Shown: piece by piece, positions 7,899 to 14,668 of the stretch
How positions within the stretch are numbered: position 1 is the first letter of the stretch
Layout of the letters: each line of letters starts with the position of its first letter
Assembly: GCA_910587105.1 (NCBI GenBank)
Contig: CAJUMB010000063.1
Span: 1 to 18,619, forward strand
Direction of reading: 5' to 3'
Source of the DNA: an uncultured Lachnospiraceae bacterium
GTDB taxonomy: Bacteria > Bacillota > Clostridia > Lachnospirales > Lachnospiraceae
DNA length: 18,619 bases
The notes under the pieces: model-generated
What the model saw: only the letters and a program-made list of their open reading frames with translations
The model's database searches: none
Told to the model about the DNA's origin: nothing
Position numbers and translations under genes: made by a program

Positions 7899-9155
7899 TC
7901 AATCCCTTCTGAGCGCGTCAATGGGGTTTAGATTGGCCGCTTTAAAAGATGGAAGCAGTCCAAATACAATCCCGATCACCATAGAAAATCCTACGGATGC
8001 AATAATGGCGGGAATGCTGATGGCAATAGGAATATCTGCCATTCGGGATATGACATTTGCCATCACAATACCGGATACCACTCCTGCCACACCTCCTAAA
8101 CTGGTGAGCACAGCTGCCTCCGTCAAAAATTGAAACAAAATCCTATTTTTCCGCGCTCCGATAGCTTTTTTCAATCCAATTTCGCTGGTACGCTCTGTCA
8201 CAGAAACCAGCATAATATTCATAACACCGATCCCTCCCACTAAGAGGGAGATACTGGCAATCCACAAGAGCTGGCCATTGGTGCTCTCGCTGAGCTTCTG
8301 CTGGTCTTCTACTGTTTTCAGGTTATTATTTGCCTTATATTTTATCTGGGTACTCTCCTCGGGTACAGCCTCGTTTAAAATCTTGGCCGCCCGGTCACCC
8401 ACTTTTGTCATAGCCTCCGTATTGGATGCTCTGACGATGGCATTTTCCGCTTCATCATATTTATATATAATGGGCCAGTCACTGCTGGGAAGCAGCAAGG
8501 TTCCTGCCCCTGCATCGCCATAATAAGAATAGTATTCTTCATAATTATTGATAATAGGCTGAAACGTCTCTGCACGGGTATAAATACCCACCACAACGAA
8601 CGGCTCCCCCATAATCTCAATGGTTTTTCCCAGGGGCATCTCATCTTTAAACAGACTGCCCGCTGCTTCCTCATCCAATAGAACCACCTTTCGGTAATTC
8701 TCATAGTCCGCCCTGACGAACCCTCTGCCCGCCTGTATCACATAGCCGCAGGTATCCAGATAATTTTCATCAACCCCATACACTTTTCCGCCCTGCATAC
8801 TCTGGTCCATGTAGTAAATATTCTCCGAATACCCCCGGCCGTAGAAAAAAGTAGCATTTTCCACGTTGTCAAGCCGGAGTATCTTATCTTTTTGTTCCTC
8901 CGTAATCTGAGGCAGTGCCGCAGTGGTCATCCCCCATGAGGCGTCATACTCTGCACTTCCATCATACAGCAGCACATCCACCGCGTTATTTCCCGCCCCT
9001 ATCAGCTGTTCTTTAATCTGTTCGCTGGTTCCCTTTATGGTCGATACGATGGAAATGATAGATGCAATTCCAATGATAATTCCCAGCATAGTAAGAAAGG
9101 AACGCATTTTATGCGACCAGATTCCCTGAAAAGCCAGTCTTATATTTTCAAGCAT
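7899..9155 (-). CDS. MacB/FtsX-type ABC transporter permease
   Basis: A 418-residue permease of a type VII (MacB-like) ABC exporter. One N-terminal helix (about 17-40) is followed by a large extracytoplasmic MacB-type domain (about 45-290). Then come three C-terminal helices (about 295-318, 347-372 and 376-402), giving the four-helix FtsX layout. The coupling-loop motif SEIGLKKAIGARKNRI (about 324-339) follows the second helix. Its ATPase (10975-11667) and two adaptors are encoded directly upstream. Family members move substrates across the outer leaflet or act mechanically, for example in peptide, toxin or antibiotic export. The substrate is unknown. It lies 18 nt after the adaptor 1 stop. 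Confidence 0.9.
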   Translation of the reverse strand: MLENIRLAFQGIWSHKMRSFLTMLGIIIGIASIISIVSTIKGTSEQIKEQLIGAGNNAVDVLLYDGSAEYDASWGMTTAALPQITEEQKDKILRLDNVENATFFYGRGYSENIYYMDQSMQGGKVYGVDENYLDTCGYVIQAGRGFVRADYENYRKVVLLDEEAAGSLFKDEMPLGKTIEIMGEPFVVVGIYTRAETFQPIINNYEEYYSYYGDAGAGTLLLPSSDWPIIYKYDEAENAIVRASNTEAMTKVGDRAAKILNEAVPEESTQIKYKANNNLKTVEDQQKLSESTNGQLLWIASISLLVGGIGVMNIMLVSVTERTSEIGLKKAIGARKNRILFQFLTEAAVLTSLGGVAGVVSGIVMANVISRMADIPIAISIPAIIASVGFSMVIGIVFGLLPSFKAANLNPIDALRRD

Positions 9156-9173
9156 AATCCCTTTCCTTTCTAT

Positions 9174-10991
9174 TTAATATCCATACAGATCCTCTATGGT
9201 TCCCTCTTTTGTCTTGGCTCCATCTTCCACTCCGGAACCGTAAGGAAACGCTATCTTATCCTCATTGCTCAGTCCTTTGGTCACAATGGTGGAATAGCCG
9301 TCACTGCTCTTTTGTGCAGTCACAAACTGCTTCTTCAGCTTTCCGCCCTCATCTTTATACACATAATACCGGCCTCCTTCTGTGCGGACCATGGCATTGT
9401 CCAGATAAATGGCATTTTTGTCCAGCGTCTGAGACATGTCAATGTTCAATTCCGCACTTTCCCCGTTTTCCATGTCCAGATCTTCTGTCACATGGGCCAC
9501 AAAAGGATAATAGGACTCATTGGGATTGCCCATTCCCATATACCCCTGGTCACCCTCTGCGGGGAAAATCGCGATTTCCCGGATTTCTGCTGTAAATTGC
9601 TGACCGCTCTCATAAGTAAATCCTGAGATAAAGTCCCCCACTTTCACTTGTTCCAGGGCCATCTCACCCAGGGAGCCTTTCACATAAAAACCGTCGTCAC
9701 TTTCAATCTCAATGAACCCTTCCCCTGGTGAATCCCCGGTTTGTGGGTCCCCCACCACAGTCACCACACCCTGTATGGTGCTGCTGATGGTCTCCTGCTC
9801 CAGCAGTTTTTCCATTTTAGAAATAGAGAGGGCTTTTTTCTGAATATCCAGCTTATATGCCTGGATATTATTCTCCTGGTAACGGATTGCCTCCTCACGG
9901 GTCATGGAAGATTCTTCCTCATCCTCCCAGTCTTCCCAGTCATCCTCCCAGTCGTCATCATCCTCGTATTCATTCTTCGTGTTGGGGCCTTTTCCCGGCG
10001 CCTCTGGAGTGGGGGTCAGAACCGTCTCTCCATCATCTGACGGACCGGTCCCCTCCAGGGTAAAAATCTTTTCCTCCTCCGGGTCCATAACTTCTTTTCC
10101 CTGGCGGATATAACACCCAAGCAGAGACTGAGAGGGATTGGCCGCATCGCCAATCTGATCATTTTCGTGAAATTCCAGACGATACCAGCTGCTGCTTTGT
10201 TCCTCCTTGGTTCCCTCCTGATTATATCCTGCCATTTTATTGAAAAAAGAGCCTTTCACCACAACGCCTTCCTCGCTGGAGGTACATAAAAAACAGTAAG
10301 GAAATTCCTTACTTCCATCCCCCTGATACGGCTGAGAATCGTAATCCAGTACTTCATACAAAACGGGCAGTACCGGTTCCACCACATCTTCCGTACCTTC
10401 CGGCTCCTCTGGGCTTTCTGATTCCTCTGGCACAATAGATGCATTCTGACTGCTGACAGCTGCCGCTATGCCCAGGGGGAGCTGGGCAAAAGCTTTCAGC
10501 CAGCCGCCCCCATATGCCAAATCGTCATCCTCGTCATCAATTGGTATATAATCATCGGACGGGTCCAGAATAGGGCCTCCGTTCTTCAGGCTTTCCAAAC
10601 GTTCCTGCGCTTTGTTCAGTTTATTTTCCAGATCCTGCTTCTGCAGTCTGGCCAGCTCCAGTTCCAGCTGTTTCAGTGTCATATCATAGGTGAGAAGAGG
10701 GTCTCCCACATTCACATGGTCTCCTTTCTTCACATAGACCTGGGAAATAATCGCATCGTCTATTAAGGACACTTTCTGGGTCACGCTGGTGGATATTTCC
10801 CCATATAGCATAGAATCACTGCCATCTCCAAAAAACGATGCCTGGTTTAAGTCACTGACCGGTATCACTTTCACTGTCACAGCGTGGGCCCTGCGGGCCA
10901 GAGTTCCCACTCCGGCAAATACCCCGCAGATGAACACAATGCAGATGAATATAATCAGCAGCCTTTTGCGGATGCTATGTTTTTTCTCCAT
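9174..10991 (-). CDS. Membrane-fusion adaptor 1 (HlyD/MacA-like) with a large acidic insertion
   Basis: A 605-residue adaptor, much longer than usual for MacA/HlyD-type proteins (about 350-450). Layout: membrane anchor (11-30); first lipoyl half with VYVKKGDHVNVGDPLLTYD (86-104); coiled-coil arm (103-137); an insertion (138-361); second arm (362-400); second lipoyl half with ISSTIQGVVTVVGDP (402-416); then beta-barrel and membrane-proximal parts to the C-terminus. The insertion contains a hydrophobic stretch, a Pro/Glu-rich linker, a possible globular piece of about 90 residues (211-300, with YCFLC at 232-236) and a very acidic, tryptophan-spaced tract (341-360). The start overlaps the ATPase gene end by 17 nt and has AAAGGGGG before it. 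The acidic tract comes from a short DNA repeat. Confidence 0.85.
   Translation of the reverse strand: MEKKHSIRKRLLIIFICIVFICGVFAGVGTLARRAHAVTVKVIPVSDLNQASFFGDGSDSMLYGEISTSVTQKVSLIDDAIISQVYVKKGDHVNVGDPLLTYDMTLKQLELELARLQKQDLENKLNKAQERLESLKNGGPILDPSDDYIPIDDEDDDLAYGGGWLKAFAQLPLGIAAAVSSQNASIVPEESESPEEPEGTEDVVEPVLPVLYEVLDYDSQPYQGDGSKEFPYCFLCTSSEEGVVVKGSFFNKMAGYNQEGTKEEQSSSWYRLEFHENDQIGDAANPSQSLLGCYIRQGKEVMDPEEEKIFTLEGTGPSDDGETVLTPTPEAPGKGPNTKNEYEDDDDWEDDWEDWEDEEESSMTREEAIRYQENNIQAYKLDIQKKALSISKMEKLLEQETISSTIQGVVTVVGDPQTGDSPGEGFIEIESDDGFYVKGSLGEMALEQVKVGDFISGFTYESGQQFTAEIREIAIFPAEGDQGYMGMGNPNESYYPFVAHVTEDLDMENGESAELNIDMSQTLDKNAIYLDNAMVRTEGGRYYVYKDEGGKLKKQFVTAQKSSDGYSTIVTKGLSNEDKIAFPYGSGVEDGAKTKEGTIEDLYGY
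9916..9967 (-). repeat. Short in-frame repeat encoding the acidic tract of adaptor 1
   Basis: The plus-strand 13-mer CATCCTCCCAGTC occurs twice (9920-9932 and 9941-9953, period 21, divisible by three) with a related TTCCCAGTC between. The region encodes the Asp/Glu/Trp tract. Length change in steps of 21 bases would keep the reading frame. Confidence 0.7.
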
Positions 10992-11667
10992 CGCTGCCCC
11001 CTTTCTCCATCAGCTCCCCATCCCTGATCAGCACAGTTCTTCCTGCATACTGGGCAATTTCCGGATCGTGGGTAATCATGAGAATGGTTACCCCCTCCTC
11101 ATTCAGCCTCTGGAACAAGTCCATCACCTGCTGGCTTGATTTGGTATCCAGCGCACCTGTGGGTTCGTCTGCCAGGAGAATCTTCGGGTCATTGACCATT
11201 GCCCGTGCAATGGCCACCCGCTGCATCTGCCCGCCAGAGAGCTGGTTAGGCTTAAAATCCACCCGCTCCGCCAGCCCCACCCTCTCAAGAGCGCGAAATG
11301 CAATCTCTTTGCGCGCCTTTCTGGGTACGCCAGCGTAATTCAGCGGCATTTCCACATTTTCCAATGCCGTCTGCTTGGGAAGCAGGTGAAAACTCTGGAA
11401 AACAAACCCCAGTTTGCGCAGCCGCAGATCGGACATTTCATTCTCCGAACACTTATTCACATCCTGTCCGTCCATATAAAACTCTCCGGAGGTGGCTTTA
11501 TCCAGACATCCGATAATATTCATCAGCGTAGTCTTTCCGGAGCCTGACGGCCCCATAATAGCCGTATACTCTCCTTCCTCCATGGAAAAATCCACATGTT
11601 TCAGAACCGGAACCACCAGCTTGCCCTGCTGGTACTCTTTATAAATGCTTTTCAATTCCAGAATCAT
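10975..11667 (-). CDS. ABC transporter ATP-binding protein (MacB/LolD type)
   Basis: A 230-residue ATPase that powers the exporter. Walker A is GPSGSGKT (39-46), the Q-loop is Q91, the signature is LSGGQMQR (143-150), Walker B is ILLADEPTGALD (163-174) and the H-loop is H200. The size and the sequence around the signature are those of LolD/MacB-type ATPases that pair with FtsX-fold permeases. Its ATG shares one base with the adaptor 2 stop (TGATG), and GGAGGTG lies nine bases upstream, so translation is probably coupled. The next gene, adaptor 1, starts inside its 3' end. Confidence 0.96.
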   Translation of the reverse strand: MILELKSIYKEYQQGKLVVPVLKHVDFSMEEGEYTAIMGPSGSGKTTLMNIIGCLDKATSGEFYMDGQDVNKCSENEMSDLRLRKLGFVFQSFHLLPKQTALENVEMPLNYAGVPRKARKEIAFRALERVGLAERVDFKPNQLSGGQMQRVAIARAMVNDPKILLADEPTGALDTKSSQQVMDLFQRLNEEGVTILMITHDPEIAQYAGRTVLIRDGELMEKGGSDGEKT

Positions 11668-13049
11668 CAGGGAGCCACCTCCCCTTCTGGAGCCGCCGCA
11701 TTTTCATCTGTGTCTGCCGGCAGGTCAATTCCCTGTTCCGCATCCATCCCCGGATATATGCCGCTTTCATCAATAATCTCCTGGGCGCCGTCAGGTCCCT
11801 GCTCTTTCTCCTTCCTTTCCTGATCCTCTGTGGGAATCTGCAACTGGTCGCTGATTTCCACTGCCATCCCCTCCCGCAGACTCTCTGACGGAAAGGCAAT
11901 GCAGTCATCTACAGTCAGTCCTTCGCTGATTAAGTATTCTCCCATGGCCTCGTCATATTCCCCAAGGGTTATCTGCCTCTTTTCCAGCCTGTCATTGCCG
12001 TCAGAAGCCCACACATACGGTGCCTGGGTGTCCACGTCTTCAATATATAGTTCGTTCAGCCAGATGCCATCCCGCTGGTTCTCCTGCCCCACATCCGTCT
12101 CAATATAGACATGCTGCCCCAGCATCAGTCCTTCCGTGGAGTCCAACTCCACATAAAACGGATAAGATGAGGAAGTGGTCTGCTGGTCATCCCCGCCGCT
12201 GTCCGACATGATAAAATCGCTGTTCTGGTCCTGCTCCGCGGGGTGTTCCGTGTCTACCATTCCCATGATTCCTCTCCAGGTCACCTGCGTATCCTGGCGG
12301 GACCGGATGATCACCGGCTCCCCTTCCAGAATATCCCCCATATTCTGCTCATTAATCTTACCTTTGACCCGGTAATTTCCCGTTCCCAGAATCGTGATAA
12401 ACGTGGACTCACCCCCTGAGGAATCTGAATCCGGGTCAGAATAGTCTTCAACACCTTTCATAATACTTTTCTTAATCTTCTTGACCACTCCGTCAATCTC
12501 GCTGGTCACAACAGGTGAATCCCCAGTCTTCTCCAGCTTCTCAATCTCTGCAGCCTTCTTTTTCTGGTCATATTCATTTTTCTTCAAATCCATCTGTGCA
12601 GACTGAATCTGAATGGTATATGAGAGCTGATCCTCCTGGGGAGCTTTTTCCTTTTCCCGCTGATAGGTGTTAATCTGCTCCTGATAGCTGACCGCCTCTG
12701 TCTTCATTCTCTCTAGTTCCAATCTGGCAGTCGCCAGTTCTTCCTCACCGGAACTGATATCATAAATAAAAAGCTGGTCGCCAGCCTTTACTGTCTGTCC
12801 TTCTTCTACCATCAGCTGCTGCACAGCCCTGCTGCTGTCCAGCTTCACTTCCACAGTTTCTTGAGGTTCCACTACTCCCGCGTATCTGTTTAGTGTCCCC
12901 GAAATATTTTCTGTGAGGGAACCCACTGTTGTTACATATGCAGTATCTTTCCCGGAACTTCCTTTTCCTCTCATCCAATACCAGACGCCACCGCCTATGA
13001 GCGCCAGCGCTGCTGCAATCCCCCCAATAATGATTACCCGCTTATTCAC
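11667..13049 (-). CDS. Membrane-fusion adaptor 2 (HlyD/MacA-like), first gene of the exporter operon
   Basis: A 460-residue adaptor with an N-terminal membrane anchor (about 5-26). The first lipoyl half has MVEEGQTVKAGDQLFIYD (80-97), followed by a coiled-coil hairpin (about 101-175, Glu/Lys/Gln-rich), a second lipoyl half with VVTSEIDGVVKKIKK (180-194), and beta-barrel and membrane-proximal domains. The Pro/Glu/Asp-rich C-terminal tail (about 405-460) looks disordered. The start is GTG at 13049 with GGAGGTGA seven bases before it; the ATG two bases further upstream runs straight into TGA, so GTG is preferred. It is clearly a different protein from adaptor 1, so the exporter has two unlike adaptors. 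Confidence 0.87.
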   Translation of the reverse strand: MNKRVIIIGGIAAALALIGGGVWYWMRGKGSSGKDTAYVTTVGSLTENISGTLNRYAGVVEPQETVEVKLDSSRAVQQLMVEEGQTVKAGDQLFIYDISSGEEELATARLELERMKTEAVSYQEQINTYQREKEKAPQEDQLSYTIQIQSAQMDLKKNEYDQKKKAAEIEKLEKTGDSPVVTSEIDGVVKKIKKSIMKGVEDYSDPDSDSSGGESTFITILGTGNYRVKGKINEQNMGDILEGEPVIIRSRQDTQVTWRGIMGMVDTEHPAEQDQNSDFIMSDSGGDDQQTTSSSYPFYVELDSTEGLMLGQHVYIETDVGQENQRDGIWLNELYIEDVDTQAPYVWASDGNDRLEKRQITLGEYDEAMGEYLISEGLTVDDCIAFPSESLREGMAVEISDQLQIPTEDQERKEKEQGPDGAQEIIDESGIYPGMDAEQGIDLPADTDENAAAPEGEVAP

Positions 13050-13070
13050 ATACTCACCTCCGACAAAAGG

Positions 13071-13108
13071 TTATACTGAGCGCCAGATAAATCTACCGCC
13101 CAGTATAA
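13071..13108. promoter_or_regulatory. Large imperfect palindrome over the exporter promoter (candidate operator)
   Basis: Two 18-base arms around a 2-base centre, on the minus strand TTATACTGGGCGGTAGAT, then TT, then ATCTGGCGCTCAGTATAA. Fifteen of 18 positions pair. One outer arm contains the -10 box of the exporter promoter and the other lies just before the GTG start. It could be a repressor operator, or a hairpin in the 5' untranslated RNA. No regulator gene is present in the window. Confidence 0.7.
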
Positions 13109-13131
13109 CATAATGCGCACAGCCCATGCAA
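13102..13131 (-). promoter_or_regulatory. Promoter of the adaptor/ABC exporter operon
   Basis: On the minus strand the -10 box TATACT (complement of 13102-13107) is preceded by TG one base before, giving an extended -10. An 18-bp spacer leads to a weak -35 TTGCAT (complement of 13126-13131). It faces the GTG start at 13049, about 50 bp away. The extended -10 supports the call; the -35 is poor. Confidence 0.6.
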
Positions 13132-13137
13132 AATTAT

Positions 13138-13150
13138 GCCGCTTCGCGGC
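13138..13150. other. Short GC-rich hairpin
   Basis: GCCGC-TTC-GCGGC, a perfect 5-bp stem upstream of the exporter -35 box. On the minus strand it is followed by ATAATTTT, so it could be a weak terminator of leftward read-through. Its role is uncertain. Confidence 0.4.
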
Positions 13151-13167
13151 TGCGGCCGGCGCGATAC

Positions 13168-13191
13168 TCATGGCAGATTTATCGGCCATGA
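13168..13191. promoter_or_regulatory. Second dyad in the divergent region
   Basis: TCATGGC (13168-13174) and GCCATGA (13185-13191) form a 7-bp inverted repeat around a 10-base centre. Its centre contains, on the minus strand, GATAAATCT, the same nine bases found on the plus strand in the centre of the palindrome at 13071-13108. It may be a second site for the same DNA-binding protein. Confidence 0.45.
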
Positions 13192-13205
13192 CTATATTTT
13201 CAGGT

Positions 13206-13262
13206 TATCATAATTTGTGTTCCTATCATAACAGATTTCCGCAAAGCGGGCAAGCTTTGCCC
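13206..13262. repeat. Direct repeat plus nested hairpins between the divergent promoters
   Basis: TATCATAA occurs at 13206-13213 and 13224-13231 (period 18). Next, GCAAAGC (13241-13247) pairs with GCTTTGC (13254-13260), and overlapping it GGGCAA (13248-13253) pairs with TTGCCC (13257-13262); the two stems exclude each other. No T run follows, so a terminator is unlikely. Function unknown. Confidence 0.4.
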
Positions 13263-13367
13263 CTGAGTGTGTCTAAAAATTCATAAATCCTTTATATTTT
13301 CTGGAATTTTAACCATTATTTTACCATATCATACACGTTTCTTCCATAAAAACACCCGACTTAAATT

Positions 13368-13396
13368 TTGACATTCTGCCTGCTTTCTGGTAAACT
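13368..13396 (+). promoter_or_regulatory. Promoter of the lipoprotein gene
   Basis: A perfect TTGACA -35 (13368-13373), 17-bp spacer and TAAACT -10 (13391-13396), facing the lipoprotein ATG about 70 bp downstream. The expected transcript starts near 13403. Confidence 0.75.
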
Positions 13397-13467
13397 AAGA
13401 GGGACTGACTTAGACCGCGTTTGAGAAACATCATTTACGCTGCCTTCACGCTCTGGAAAGGAATACT

Positions 13468-14604
13468 ATGATGAAACCGTTCACTGGGATTAGACTCCTT
13501 TTTTTACTTATTATTCCGCTCCTCCTGACAGGATGCGGCAATACAGAAAAAAAACAAGTGAAAAATGTAGTTGCTTCTGGCTTTGATCAGCTGAAAGACC
13601 TGGATCCCACCGCGGTTCAGGAGTATCTCGCCTCAGAAAGCCTGTTTCCTAATGCGTCTACCTCCCAGGCTTCTGCAGCAGTGATTGAAGAGACAGCTTC
13701 TCAGTTTTTCAAAGATTTTGATTATGATATACAGAAAATTCATGTCCGCAAAAATACAGCAGACTGTGCTCTTAAAATCACCACACTGGATGCCTCTGCC
13801 CTGGCAAAAGATTATCAGACAGAATACCTGAAACAGGTGATTCTGGCTACTGCCAATGGACAAGAGTCCACGCATACTTCTCTAGAGCAGCACTATATAC
13901 TGCTGAATGGGTTAATGCAGAAAAATACATACGATACCATTTCCAGCGACTGCACCATTTACCTGATTAAAACAAATAACCAATGGGCCCTTCAAAAAGA
14001 CAGGAATCTGGAAAACCAGCTGACAGGGGGATTTCTTTCCGTGATTGCCAATCCCTATCTGCTTACCCCCACAGAAACGTTAGATATCTATCTGCAGACA
14101 CTAAAAAGCATGGATACTGCTCAGATGACCACTTACCTTGGTCTGGCTGACACGCTCACCTACAGTGATGAAACCAGCCAGGCTCTGGCGGAAGCATTGA
14201 TCCAGCAGGTACATACCTGTTTCAGCTACCGTGTATCAGGCGCTCAGGATAACGGCACAATTGCCACTGTAAATACCGAAATTACCAGTTTTTCTTCCAA
14301 GGAAATCCTGGCTCAGTACAACGCAAAACTGAAGGAATACCTGTCTACTTCCAAGGCATTGATTGACGGTGCCCAGGGGCGGCTGAAGAAATCCAATGAA
14401 CTGCTGGTCAAATGCATCACTGACAACACAGCCACCCAGTCGCAGTCTGTCTCTCTGTCCATGATCAATGATGGAATCGGCTGGAAACTCCAATCCAGCA
14501 GCCAGCTGGGCGATGCCCTGTTCGGTGATTTCACTTCGAGTCCAGAGGCCTCTGCCAGTAATGGAAATGCAGAAAAACCAGCCGCCTCCGGCGATTCCGG
14601 ATAA
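13468..14604 (+). CDS. Lipoprotein with two tandem copies of one domain
   Basis: A 378-residue exported lipoprotein. A signal peptide ends in a clear lipobox, LLTGC (19-23), so C23 should be lipidated and the rest should sit outside the membrane. The mature part is a duplication. F-x-x-L-K-x-x-D with YL (about 39-54) recurs as L-x-x-L-K-x-x-D with YL (207-224). The block 78-123 matches 245-292. The block ending NQWALQKDRNLENQLTGGF (171-189) matches GIGWKLQSSSQLGDALFGDF (336-355). The pattern resembles DUF5105/DUF4878-type NTF2-like lipoprotein domains, but I cannot confirm the family. A Ser/Ala-rich tail ends the protein. GGAAAGGA precedes two adjacent ATGs (13468 and 13471); either could be used. 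It is divergent from the exporter operon. Confidence 0.85.
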   Translation: MMKPFTGIRLLFLLIIPLLLTGCGNTEKKQVKNVVASGFDQLKDLDPTAVQEYLASESLFPNASTSQASAAVIEETASQFFKDFDYDIQKIHVRKNTADCALKITTLDASALAKDYQTEYLKQVILATANGQESTHTSLEQHYILLNGLMQKNTYDTISSDCTIYLIKTNNQWALQKDRNLENQLTGGFLSVIANPYLLTPTETLDIYLQTLKSMDTAQMTTYLGLADTLTYSDETSQALAEALIQQVHTCFSYRVSGAQDNGTIATVNTEITSFSSKEILAQYNAKLKEYLSTSKALIDGAQGRLKKSNELLVKCITDNTATQSQSVSLSMINDGIGWKLQSSSQLGDALFGDFTSSPEASASNGNAEKPAASGDSG

Positions 14605-14612
14605 ATAAAAAG

Positions 14613-14659
14613 AAACCTGCTTCTATTTTTTGCGGCAAGCAAAAAGAAGCAGGTTTTTT
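14613..14659. terminator. Bidirectional terminator between the lipoprotein gene and aspS
   Basis: A perfect 12-bp stem, AAACCTGCTTCT (14613-14624) with AGAAGCAGGTTT (14645-14656), topped by a second T/A-rich stem with GC at its tip. It ends in six T on the plus strand and a T-rich stretch on the minus strand. It serves both converging genes. Confidence 0.9.
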
Positions 14660-14668
14660 ACAATCACT

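Noticed and set aside
13138..13262. CRISPR-like repeats in the divergent region
   Set aside because: The repeats are short dyads and an 8-bp direct repeat, without regular repeat-spacer units.
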